From Chloropicon primus (Eukaryota > Chlorophyta > Chloropicophyceae > Chloropicales > Chloropicaceae), in the NCBI GenBank assembly GCA_023205875.1, contig CP060761.1:186001-250000 (forward strand): a stretch of 64,000 nt of DNA, given 5' to 3'. Numbering within the stretch: position 1 is the first letter of the stretch; each line of letters starts with the position of its first letter. The position numbers were made by a program, and so were the translations under genes. The notes below the pieces were generated by a model. It was given only the letters and a program-made list of their open reading frames with translations, searched no databases and was not told the origin of the DNA. Below are positions 26,447 to 36,942 of this stretch, in pieces.

Positions 26447-29244
26447 TCAGATAAGACTTGATTCGATTTCAGCCAGGAGCTCCTTCACCCTCTTCTTCCT
26501 CTTGTTGATCTCCAGCGGGTTGAGCGACGAGGGCTTGTTCGCATCAAGGATGCACGAGACAAGCCTCAAGATAGCCTGAGGCTTGTACTCCCTGTGCGTC
26601 ATGGCCCAGTGCAACAGATCAGACTCCGGAACGTAAAACGCTTTGATGTAGCCGTCCACTATTCGCACGTCGGGCTCGAAGCCCTTGGGCACAAACCTCT
26701 TCATGCCGGTGGTGAACATTTGCAGATCAAGGGACATGGCCGCTCGGCCTTCTATGCTGCACTTTTTCACCCGCGAGAAGCCCTCTAGGATGGACTCGTT
26801 CGCAGCGCTAACGGCGTACTTCCAGAACTCCTTCAGGGCATCCCCTTGAACTCCCACGGCATCGAGCTTCAACTGAAACTGATAAAACTGGCCGTTTAAC
26901 CTATCGACCCACTCGTGTTGCTGCATACCCACGTCCTTGATCGCCCATTGGCACTTCTCTATCTCTTCCGGAACCCACACCAAGTTCACCAAAAGCTTTG
27001 CGACTCTGTGGAAGAGGTGCTCGCGAAGGTCTTCCACCGCCATCACGGTTCTGTTCTGGAACGAGTCGAGCTGCGCTGTAAGGGCATCAGGCACGAGGGC
27101 CTGAAGATCAGAGCTCGATGACAGGATTTCAGACGCAATGTGCCCCAGGGAAGACAAAGCGACGGTCCTCTCCCTCAGCCCGTACATGTTGCCAGAGGAC
27201 AAGACGTTCTGCTGCCCTTGCCCCTGCCCAGGGTCGTCCGATGGATACCCGTCCACGTACTGCCCAATGGTGTAAGAAATGGACTGGGATATCCTGTGCA
27301 AAGTTTTCTTCAGCCGAAGAGTCAGTGCACCCGAGCCATCTTGAGGGGCCGACTTGTCATAGAGCAAGTCAACGTTCCCAAAGAGCTGGAAGATGTGCCA
27401 AAAGTACAGATCAAACAGCTGGCAGAAGCCCTCCACGACCTTGGACGAGTTCTCTCCGATGACCTTCATCAAGTAAATGTACCTCTCCATGCACTTCAAG
27501 ATCTTGATGGAGGAAGACGTGTACACGGACGAGGTCTCAGACGCTTCCTTTGCCTCGTTCTCACTGCCTTCCCTCGATCTCGATTCCGTCTTCGTGCTAA
27601 GGTCTCTGAACGTCGCGACAGGGTCCGTGCCTTCTGCGAAAAGCTTGTCCCTCAACGAGGCAAGGACCTCGAATTGAAGGGCGCCGAACGTGTTCACTCC
27701 CACCTCGCTCTTGATGACTTGCTTCAGAGGCTTGATCGAGCCCTCGTCGAGGGGAAAGCTGTGCCAGAGCTCCTTGTCCAGTATAGCCTTCAGGGCTTCC
27801 ATGTTCTGCCGGTGGTAGGCGTCAAAGAACCTGGCGCAAGTTCTTGCGATGTGCTTCCTCAAATTCGTGACCTTGTTCTCACAAAAAGCTTCGCCGCAAG
27901 AAATGAAGCAGTGCGTCCACTCCAGCACCTGCAGAAAGTGCTCTCCCTCTCCAGCGGAGGGGGCATTCAGCAAGGACGCGATCCTCCCCTCGATGTGCTC
28001 GAAGAGGAGCTTCCTCCCATCGTTCAGCGCCTTTTGAATCACCCCAATCACCTCGATGGCCGAGCTGGCTTCCGACTCTCCGCCGTCGTCCCCGCTTGCC
28101 CTCCCTTGGTACTTTGTGAGCTCTTCTGCGTACCACTGCCTCATCTGATAGTGGCTTATCATTACCCCCACCAGAACATCAAAGGTCTTCAAGAGGCAAG
28201 CCCTGAACTGGTCTATCGAGAGGGTCTTGCACAGCTCGTTGTACGGCCTGTTCCTAAACGAATTCATCTGCTGCTCCTGCGTCCCGCCTTTCCCCTTGCC
28301 GCTCTTCACTCCGGCGAACGTTCGTATTATGCCGTGGGAGGAGCCCAAAACAGCCTGTGCGAAGCACGCCTGAATCTTGTCGGCCAGCCCCGTGGTATCC
28401 CCCAGCGTCAAGTAGACCTCGAAAACCCTGGAGCTCGTCTCAGGATCGAAATTGAAGCACAGAGCCTGCAGGGTGTCGTCGGTCGAGGCCAGGGTGTCGT
28501 CGAGAATCCTCATCACCGAGCTCCTTAAGTCATGGATGCAAAATATTTCCGGATCAAGCTGGGAGATCACCTCGGCGCACTGCAAGGTGCTCGACACCGT
28601 CCAAGCCAGGCGCCCGTCCTCGAGCCCCTGCTCCAGGTGTCCCACCTGGTCTGCCACGCCCTTGACCTGAAGGAGCATCTCGAGGAGGTTAAACAGTTCC
28701 CGCTTCCTCTTCGCGCTCGAAGCTATCCGTATGTTCCTCTTCACTTCCTCGGAACACATGGCGAGACTCCTCCTGCTGTTCTTGGCCAGCACGTGCGCCA
28801 CCTGCAAGTCCCTCTCCACCTCAGTCACCCTCTCTATCCCTCCCACAAAGTCACTGTAGTTCTCCATGATCGAAGAGAACAAGCTCTCGTTCAAAAGCTT
28901 CAACGTTATCATGAACTCTGACACCCTGTCCTCCAAGTACGTCGCCGTCGGGTCGGACGGCAGCACCGCCAGCGCATCAGCAACCGCGTCGAAGTCCGCC
29001 TGTCGTCCGACGAGAGGAGAGGAGAGGAGAGGAGAGGAGTCAAGTCACAAACAAACAAACGAACGAACAAACAAACAAAAAGTTTCTCTTCGTCAATCCT
29101 ATCCTTCCCTTCTCGAAGAAGAACGAGAGCGTTCCCATGCCAAGACCAAGTCGTGCCAATTACCTGAAAGTATCCTGGCGCCAACTTGGACGCCAGAAGC
29201 GCCTCCTTCGCCTCCCTCTCCGCCTCCTCTGCGTCGGGCTCCAT
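26447..29244 (-). CDS. VPS50: VPS50/syndetin-like vesicle-tethering subunit (two exons)
   Basis: Exon 1 is 29244-29164 (27 codons) and exon 2 is 28999-26447, with a 164-bp GT-AG intron, giving 877 residues. The splice joins KLAPGYFQ to ADFDAVADALAVLPSDP, a typical start of the VPS54/VPS50 N-terminal domain, which continues with ENYSDFVGGIERVTEVERDL and FNLLEMLLQVKGV. The body is helical throughout, as in CATCHR-family tethers. The length is close to plant and animal VPS50. It should act in the EARP complex with VPS51-53 in endosome recycling. The intron carries a run of GAGGA repeats (CTCTCCTCTCC on the coding strand). It shares an upstream region with the divergent G-patch gene. Confidence 0.8.
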
Positions 29245-29842
29245 TACCAAACCAATGCAAATGGCTTCAGTTGACTTGAATCCGCGTCAAACGAATCAAG
29301 CGAGGGCTCTTTCGAAAGATCGCGAGGCGTTCTATCGCCGACCACTTCCTTTCCCTTCCGGACGAGGCCGCTCCCCCTTCCATCAAAGGTCTCCCCGCTC
29401 TCCCTCTCTTGAGAGGCTCCCCTGTTCTCTCTGGTTCTCCTGGTGGCGGGAAGGGCGGAGGAGGAGGACGGTTTTGTCTTTGGAGGGCCAGGAGGAGCCG
29501 CAGAGTCGCGGGAGAGGACAAAGGAAAGGCAGATTACGAAAGATCGTCTCATTATCTTTCCTTTGAACCTCTTGCTGGCCAGTTTGACGCACGGAGTGGT
29601 CGGTAACGCTCGCATCACGACGTGATCGAGCTCGAGGAGCAACCCAGGGGACGAGTGTTGTGGACGGGACGAGGACGAGGGCGAGAGGTGGAGGTGAAGA
29701 GAGTGTCTGCGGGGCGAGAGATCGCTTCCAGGGCGTTGGATTCGTGGGGGGCCTCGACCAGCTTGACATCGGGTGGGTGCCACGAGCTCGGTGATTGTTG
29801 TGGAGCGACAGAGGAGGATGTGGTGGTGATTCAAGAGATTCT
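29245..29842. promoter_or_regulatory. Divergent upstream region of VPS50 and the G-patch gene
   Basis: Nearly 600 bp with open frames on both strands but no recognisable protein. It contains CTCTTTCGAAAGA at 29307-29319, a one-base variant of a 14-bp palindrome found twice in the eIF2B/RAD1 divergent promoter. Confidence 0.35.
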
Positions 29843-30256
29843 ATGAAGGAAACGAAAGAAGGCGAGGAGAAGAGGCTGGGGCCATCGAACATCGGTTACA
29901 AGCTCCTCAAGAAGGCGGGGTGGTCGGATGGCGAGGCCCTGGGCAAGAACCAGGACGGTATCAAGTCACCGGTGCAGCCAAGCCTGCAGAAAGGTCGGGC
30001 GGGATTGGGGAAGGTCGTGAAGGAGGTTTCGAGGAAGAAACGGAAAGCTGCTGAGCCCGGCGATGCAGCCTGTGGTGACTCCAAGGTCGTCTGCGCAAAG
30101 AGGAGGAGAGAGGCCGAGATCGAAGAGAGGCGGAGAAAGCAACAAGTCGTCGAGATGTATCGGGAGTTCAGGGAACCCGATGCGGGAGCGGAGCAGTTTC
30201 ACCCCCTCAAGAGCAAAAGCAGGCTCTCTGCCACGAACCCACTTCTGGACGACTGA
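29843..30256 (+). CDS. G-patch domain protein, small
   Basis: 137 residues from the ATG at 29843 (MKETKEGEEKRLG); the frame continues 16 codons upstream, but without a better start. The G-patch lies at about residues 17-60: NIGYKLLKKAGWSDGEALGK, then GIKSPVQPSLQKGRAGLGK, with the spaced glycines expected. A Lys/Arg-rich helix follows. The end reads FHPLKSKSRLSATNPLL. G-patch proteins activate DEAH helicases in splicing or ribosome assembly; the partner is unknown. It is convergent with the receptor cyclase. Confidence 0.75.
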   Translation: MKETKEGEEKRLGPSNIGYKLLKKAGWSDGEALGKNQDGIKSPVQPSLQKGRAGLGKVVKEVSRKKRKAAEPGDAACGDSKVVCAKRRREAEIEERRRKQQVVEMYREFREPDAGAEQFHPLKSKSRLSATNPLLDD

Positions 30257-30367
30257 TGGGTCGGGGCCGCAGAGACCCAGAAGAAGTGCGTGTATCCTCA
30301 TTGTATAAAAGACAAAGTAAACAAAGTAAAACTGAAACTGAAAAAGAAGAGCTTGGGGGAGTTTTTT

Positions 30368-33300
30368 TTAACCGTATTTGCCACCTCCTCGAGAGGACTT
30401 GGCCGAATTCAGCGTGTCGTCCGACCTCTCGCTGTCAAGGAGTTGGCTATTTCGCACTTGCTTCAGGAACCAGCAATGCATGTGGCCCTTCCCCTTGATG
30501 CTTATCTTCCCACGATCCTCGCACAGAGCTTCGGGGTCCTGCTCCATCAGCAGCGTGTGAGCCTCGTCTGACATGTTGATTTTCCTGCTCTCGGAATTCG
30601 ACTCCATCCTCGACGCAGTGTTCACCGAGTCGCCAAAGAGGCAGTACCTCGGGTTGGTCGACCCCACGACGCTTGCGACGACGCTTCCGCTGTGGAATCC
30701 AACTCGAATTTTGACGTAGCCCCTTCTCAGATCGTCCTTGTCGATCGGCACCTGGCCTGCGGACTCGGTGGCCTCCAAAGCGAACCTCGCAACTCGCAGC
30801 GTGTGGTCAGCTTGGGGCTCGGGGAGGCCGCCCACGCACATGTAAGCATCGCCAATGGTTTCCACTTTGAAGAGCTTGTGCTTGCGCACCAGAGCGTCAA
30901 AGCGGGAGTACATGTCATCAAGCAGAGCCATGACTTTTTTGGGAGGCAGGCTCTGGCTGATCGTTGTGAAGCCAACGATATCAGAGAAAAAGATTGTGAC
31001 AGGGTCAAAGGCCTCCGGCTCGACCTTTCGACCCTCGCTGAGTGCCTTGCGAACATTAGGAGGGAAGATGTCCGCCAGCAAGGCCTGCTGCTGCAAGACG
31101 TCGCTGCGAGCAAGCTGGTGCTTTTCACAAACGTCCACAAGCCGCTCCTCCACTTCCCTAATGCCTGGTCTCCTTGCAGGGTTTTTGGCCCAGCACTCCT
31201 CCATGAGCTCCAGCAATTCTTGGGGCACCTGCAGCCTCATCCTCCCGATCCCGCCCTCCGAGTTCCTTTCCGGCACAGTGGGCCTGGCGCTGTCCTCCAC
31301 CACGGACTTGATGAGCTCCTGAGCCGTGACTCCCGTCTCCATCCGATCGTAATAGGGCTTGTACCCGGTGAGGATCTCGTACATCAGTACCCCGAGGGAA
31401 TAAATGTCGCTCTTCTCATCAGGCATCCCGCCCTTTCGATCCAAAAGCTCCGGGGCCATCCACAGCACCGAGCCACCCTTCACTTTTCCGCTTCCCTTGT
31501 ACACCGTCATGCCAAAATCAGACAGCTTGCCCGTGAGGTTGCTGTCGACAAGGATGTTCATCAGCTTCAAATCTCCGTGGATCACAGGAGGCTTCGCCTC
31601 GTGTAAGTACCGCAGTCCCTTGGCAGTGTCCCGGAGGATGCTGACAATGAGCTCAATGTCGACTGGGATCATATCATTGTTCATGATCGAGTACATGGAT
31701 CCATTGCCCATCACCTCCATGACCACCATGGGCGGCAACCCCCTCTGAATCACTGCACCCATGGTCTGCACAATGTTGGGGTGCCTCAGCTTCGTCACGA
31801 GCTTGATGTTGCTGTAGACAGCCCTAGCGGTGCGCGCCAAACTCTGGCTCTTCCCCGCTGTCCTCGTCCCGAAGCTGCTGCTGCTGCTGCTGAAATCGAA
31901 ACTCAGTTTCCTAGAGAACGATCCCTTCCTCTCGATGCATCGGAAGCACTTGGAGAACCAAGGCAACGATCTCTTGTCGACGCTCGTGGACAGGTAGACA
32001 GGCGAGATCTGGGACGCGGTGCCTAGCGCCTCAATGTCACCCACCTTCATGGCGTCAAGATTCTTGCTGTCCTTGGTCTTGCTGTCCGTTAAGCTGGCAT
32101 CCAGCAGCGTGCGCTTGACGGCCACTGTGGTGCCTCTGAAGCGTGCCTGCACAACCTCGCCTTGACCCCCTTTTCCGAGAATCTTGACAGGGTCATCGAA
32201 CTCCAGCTCAGACTTTTTGATCTTCCAAGCGTTCTCCGCCGCTTGCTTCGCCCTCCACATGTAAACGAAGAAGCCCACGAGGAGCAGCAAGAAGGATCCC
32301 AAAAGCACAGGCAAGATGATCTTCAAGAGGTTAATCAGGCCACTGTTGTCCGCCGGGGGCGTCGGAAACGCCTTGTAAGGGTTGAATCCCGGAATGAACT
32401 GGCCGTCGTACTGCACGTAAAGGTCAACCCCCGGCGGCAGGCTTTGGTCCCTGCTCGGAACATCAAGGGGGCAGGAACACAGAGATTCTTCCAGAATCAG
32501 CTTTGTTTCCGGGTCATTGATGCCTTGCCTCTCGAGGAATTCGCTGTACATCGCGGACCAGGTTTGGCTGCCCTGGTCTCCAAATTGCGTTTCGAGGTAA
32601 AGCTCGTCCATTCTTTTCAGAGTTTGAGGGCTTGGGAGGTTGCAGGTCGTGTTGTACACAACCTGACCATCTCGCTTCGCCACGACGTTGAAGTTATCGC
32701 AGATCTCCTCAGTCGTGGGCACCCACTCGAAGTAGGTGTTCTGTGCCGCAAACATCCATTCGCCGGACCCGTAAAAAGCGTTGTCCTTGTCATCGGGTAG
32801 CCACTCGATGACCTCCGCATTCTTTGCCGTCGGCTCGCTGCCATCCCCCGGCACGACTCCGGGCCCGAGCCCGAAATTGAGCTGAGTGTCGTCACGTAGA
32901 TCGCTGCCTCCGCTTCCGGAGAGAACCAGGCCCTCTCGGTTGTCGATGGTCCCCACGGGCGCCCAAGGGTTGCTCTTCTGCAGCTGGAAGACGTCGTACT
33001 TTTTCTCATTCGGGTTGCCGAGCTTGTCCAGGGTGAGATTGCCCGTCAGCCCGTCCACGAGTTCCACGGTTCGGATGGCTTCCAGCAAGGTGTTGGAGAC
33101 GAGGTCCCGCGGGTCGCCCCCCTGATCGAGGACCGAGGCCCAAGCCGTGGCGACCAGCTTGGTCGCGTCGTAAGAGTAAGCTCCCCCCCATGGCGGGGTC
33201 TCCAGGCAAGCGGCGTTGCACGCCTCGCTCACGTTGACGGGGGACTGCGGCCCCACGGCGCTCTGCTGCAGCGGCGGGGTGGCCCTCCATTCCTCCAGGA

Positions 33301-34314
33301 ACCTGTCGTAGGCCGGTCCCGACTGCTGGAAGAAGGGCACGAGCCCGAGGGCCCCGTCCGCGGCCTCCCTCACCGCCGGATCGCCCCCCTGCAGCGCGAT
33401 GAGCTCGCTGCTGAACCAGCCGTCCACGCCCATCCAAACGTATGTTGGCCCGGCGAGCCCGGCCTTGGAGGCCGACTTGAGGGCCGCGAGGGCCGACGCC
33501 GTGTTCCCCACGATCAGCGCGTTGATGTTCGTCTTGGCCTTCTTGATCTGCTCCATCTGGGAGGACAGGTCCTTGTCCGGGTCGACCGTCAGGACGAAGG
33601 AGGCGAGCGTTCGAACCGTTATGCCGTCTTGCTCCGCGCTGTCCTTGAAGATTTGCATCAGCTCCCTCGCGTAGTCGTCCGTGGAGTACAAGATGGAGAT
33701 GGACCTCCACCCGATGTCTCGGACGATCCCGGCGAGCAGGGAGCCTTGCCAGTCCTGGCACATACACGCACACACACACACACACACACAGAGAGAGAGA
33801 GTCAGTCCCTCGAAGCGAAAAAGAAAGAGAGAAAGAAGCCAGCCAAAGGGCCTGCACTCACGTCGGGGGGCACAACCCTCGAAAAGGTCGGGAAGGTCTC
33901 CTTGTCCGAAAGGATCGGCGAGGTGGAAGTGTGGGCGACCTGGGGAACCCCAGCGAGGCTGAAGACGTAGTTCCCCAGGACCGACCGACCCGAGCTCCCG
34001 CCGCCGATCACCGCGTTCACCCGGTTCTCCATCACCAGCTCCAGGGCGGCCTCCACGGCGTACGGGTCGTCGTAGCCCACCGCCTTGTAGACCGCCTCAA
34101 TCGTCGTGTTCCACGGGTCCAGGAGTCCCTCCTCCGCGATGGACCTGATGGCCGTCGCCACGCCTTGCATGGCCCCGCTGTCGAACCCCGCCTCCGCCGA
34201 GGAGTGAAACCCCAGCCTCAGAACTCTAAACTCTGCCTCGCACGCCTCCAAGGCTTCCGTCATCTCCGCCGGCCGCTGCACGGGCACCGCGTCGCACACG
34301 GTCGCGTCCCCCAT
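30368..34314 (-). CDS. Receptor guanylyl cyclase: ligand-binding domain, TM, kinase-like, cyclase (two exons)
   Basis: Exon 1 is 34314-33862 and exon 2 is 33754-30368. The 107-bp intron (GTGAGT donor, ends ATGTGCCAG) carries a CA repeat, giving 1,279 residues. About 1-600: ANF-receptor/periplasmic-binding type I fold (VVPPD joined to DWQGSLLAGIVRDIGW). About 624-650: membrane helix. About 671-1025: kinase domain with GKGGQGEV, VAVK (Lys698), HGDLKLMN (Asp879, Asn884) and DFG (897-899). About 1050-1250: class III cyclase, with metal Asp1076 (FFSDIVGFT) and Asp1120 (ETIGDAY), guanine-type Glu1116 and Cys1189 (RYCLFGDSVN), Asn1196 and Arg1200. These residues predict cGMP, not cAMP. The order equals animal natriuretic-peptide receptors. 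No signal peptide is seen, so an upstream first exon may be missing. Confidence 0.85.
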
Positions 34315-34566
34315 GACGCTCCCAGTGTTGTCGTCGTCGCTCGGGAGGTGCTGCGTCGTCCGTCCGTTACCCTACCAGCGCCGAGCGTTACGACTCCAGA
34401 AACCTTACCTTACGCTACGACTTTTGGACTGCTGTGTTTTTCTTTTTTCTCTCATTGGAAGAGGTTGAAAAAATGTTCGATTATCCATGATGGGTCCTCA
34501 AGGGAAGAGGGTTGGCCAATGGTTGGATGGATGACAAAAAAAGGTTTATTCTAGGCCAGACTTGGT

Positions 34567-34612
34567 CGTTCTAATTCTTTGTTCTTTGTTCTTTGTTCTT
34601 TGTTCTTTGTTC
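34567..34612. repeat. CTTTGTT heptamer repeat
   Basis: About five tandem copies of a TTCTTTG/TTTGTTC heptamer lie just past the 3' end of the desaturase gene. It is simple sequence with no further meaning seen. Confidence 0.8.
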
Positions 34613-34625
34613 CCCTCCCCGGGGC

Positions 34626-36008
34626 CTAGTACCTGCCCTTGAAGTCCTTGAACGGCGCGTAGTTGGTCTCCTTCTTGTACACGTGAGGCTCCTTGACGAG
34701 CATGCGGAGCAGCTTGAAGCTGAATCCGGCCTCGTTGCAGTACTCCCCGAACTTGGCTTTGATTCCCTCGTACGCCATCCTGAGGCGGTAGTGGGGGATC
34801 CTCGTGCTCAGGTGGTGGGGCACGTGGACGTTGATGTCGAAGCACAGGACCTCGATCCACTTGGGGTACTTGCAGTGCACGGTCCCCCCGAGCTGGGCCT
34901 GCACGGGGTCCCACTCCTCCTTGGACTTGAAGGGGATGTGGGGCGAGGTGTGGTGGACCAGGGTGAAGACGCTGAGCCAGAAGTGGAACCCGAGCCAGGG
35001 CATGAGCCAGTGCTTGACGAACCCGAACCAGCCCGTGTACTTGACGAGGAGGGGGAAGGCGACCCCGGCGAAAGCGGCGCAGCACAGGATGCTGGTCAGC
35101 ACCTTGGGCTTCTCCGACTTCTTGTACAGGGACAGGTCGAAGTGCCACTTGAGCCAGTGCAGGATGGACGCGAAGAACTTGATCGGGGTGCCCAAGATGA
35201 CCTTGGTCGCCGTCCTGACGAAGGGGCTCATCTCGTCCATCTCCTCCACCACGACGGGGTGCCAGGCGGTGTCCTCCACCAGCATGTTGGTCTTGGCGTG
35301 GTGCTGGGCGTGCTTAAACCTCCAGCCCTCGTACGGGTAGATCAGCGGGGACATCAGGGCGTTCCCGACGAGGTCCTCGACCTTTTTGGACGTGTGGAAG
35401 CTCCTGTGCCCGCAGTCGTGCGCCAGGACGAAGAAGCCCGTGAACGCCGTGCCGGCGATCGCCCAGGCCACAGGGAGGAGCCAGTTCGGCACCACAGCGA
35501 TGAGGACTTGGCTCAGGGTGCACGCCACGAGCGTCAGCGCGAGGCTCTTGTGCGCCTCCGCGTCGTCCTTCTCGAACGCCTCCTTCGGGATCGAGGCGAG
35601 GACTTCCGACATGGGAATCCCGTAGGGCACCGGCTTGCCGACCTTGGTGAAGCCCAAGTCCTCGATCTCCCCGTCCGTGAAGCTCACGTCCCCTCTCCCG
35701 TCGGTGTACTCCACGGCGGTCTCCTCAGTCTGAGTCTCGGTCTCGGTCTCGGTCTGAGTCTCCTCCGTCACCAGGGCCGCCGTCACTCGGACCGAGTTGG
35801 AGGAGCCGCTGGTGCTGCTCCCCTTGCCGTTCTTGCTCTTGCCGCTGCTGGTGGTGGTGGTGGTGGTGTTCCCCACCCTCCTCCTCCTCCTGGCGTTGCT
35901 CGACGTCGACGCGGACGAGGAAGAAGTCGGCTGGCTCGACGCCAGCACTCGCGCCGCGAAGGCTCCCCTCCCACACCTCATCACGTGATGATGCCCCGTC
36001 ACCCTCAT
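34626..36008 (-). CDS. FAD6: Plastid omega-6 (delta-12) fatty acid desaturase
   Basis: 460 residues from the ATG at 36006-36008; the frame runs on upstream without another ATG. The first 110 residues are Ser/Thr/Arg-rich, including a Thr run and a TETETETQT stretch, and serve as transit peptide plus linker. The desaturase fold has three His boxes: HDCGHRSFH, WRFKHAQHHAKTN (H-x-x-H-H) and VHVPHHLSTR, with four membrane helices between. The sequence around the boxes fits plastid FAD6, which desaturates 16:1 and 18:1 on plastid glycerolipids using ferredoxin, rather than ER FAD2. It is divergent from NUP107. Confidence 0.88.
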   Translation of the reverse strand: MRVTGHHHVMRCGRGAFAARVLASSQPTSSSSASTSSNARRRRRVGNTTTTTTSSGKSKNGKGSSTSGSSNSVRVTAALVTEETQTETETETQTEETAVEYTDGRGDVSFTDGEIEDLGFTKVGKPVPYGIPMSEVLASIPKEAFEKDDAEAHKSLALTLVACTLSQVLIAVVPNWLLPVAWAIAGTAFTGFFVLAHDCGHRSFHTSKKVEDLVGNALMSPLIYPYEGWRFKHAQHHAKTNMLVEDTAWHPVVVEEMDEMSPFVRTATKVILGTPIKFFASILHWLKWHFDLSLYKKSEKPKVLTSILCCAAFAGVAFPLLVKYTGWFGFVKHWLMPWLGFHFWLSVFTLVHHTSPHIPFKSKEEWDPVQAQLGGTVHCKYPKWIEVLCFDINVHVPHHLSTRIPHYRLRMAYEGIKAKFGEYCNEAGFSFKLLRMLVKEPHVYKKETNYAPFKDFKGRY

Positions 36009-36124
36009 GCTTCTTCGAGGACGGTGACGAAGACGAAGACGAACAAGATTCACGCAACACCTGTCGTGGCCACCTCCACTGGAACTCGTCAATTAATCAA
36101 TCGAGCAATCACAATCAAGTCGAG

Positions 36125-36198
<74 letters not shown>

Positions 36199-36200
36199 AT

Positions 36201-36234
<34 letters not shown>

Positions 36235-36942
36235 CAGACCTCGTCGTCGTCTCCCTCCACCTCAACGAAACAATCCCAAAGCGAAGCCCAATGCGATGCC
36301 ACACAACGATACACCTATCGTCGTATTGTCCTCCTCGTCCTCCTCCTCCTGGACGTCTTCGTCGTCTTCGAGAGCACAATGGAGTTTGGAGAGACCAAGT
36401 CCCTTCCACCGAGGTCGTCGTCGTCGTCGTCGTCGAGAAAGGAACCCCACCAAGCGAACCGAAACCGAAACCGAAACCGAACAAGAGGCCAAGACCTCGC
36501 TCCCCTTTCCTTCACGTCGTCCTCCTCCTCGTCGACGCTTTCGTCGTCGTCGTCGTCGTCGTCGTCCTCGGTGGTCTGGAGCTTCTCGTCCGTCCGTCCA
36601 ATGAGAGCTCCTCAGCCACCAGTCTGGATAAGTCGTTCATAAGGTGTACAATATATACACCCATTATGAGTCCCCCCCGTTCCCGCTCTCGGAACAACTC
36701 GATCGCGATCGCGATCGATCAGTTTGGCGAGGAGCGAGGGAGGAGCTTGTCCAGGTCTTTGGGCTTCACCTCGACCACCCTAGTTGAGGAGTTACCGCTT
36801 GATCGGTTTCGTGTCTTCCCATTCCAATTCTCATTCCCGTTCCCATTGCAATTCGTTCATTCATTCATTGGAATCGGCTCACGCGCACACGAGCACGAGC
36901 ACGAGGACGAGGACGAGGAGAGACATAGGGGAGTTGTTGGTG
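36009..36942. promoter_or_regulatory. Divergent promoter of FAD6 and NUP107
   Basis: About 930 bp. It holds an AATC tetramer run of about 18 copies (36125-36197), a CAG run (36199-36229) and several GTC/TCG runs. It also holds an inverted repeat, GGTGTACAATATATACACC (36643-36661), and a CGATCG-rich spot (36698-36720). A long plus-strand open frame crosses it, but it is simple sequence plus the antisense of FAD6. Confidence 0.4.
36125..36197. repeat. AATC tetramer microsatellite
   Basis: About 18 perfect tandem copies. Similar ATTG runs occur upstream of RAD1 (about 63062-63117) and more briefly near 46670-46682 and after the F-box stop. They appear to collect at gene ends. Confidence 0.95.

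Noticed and set aside
27140-28528. 462-codon plus frame over VPS50
   Set aside because: Antisense shadow of a well-supported helical gene.
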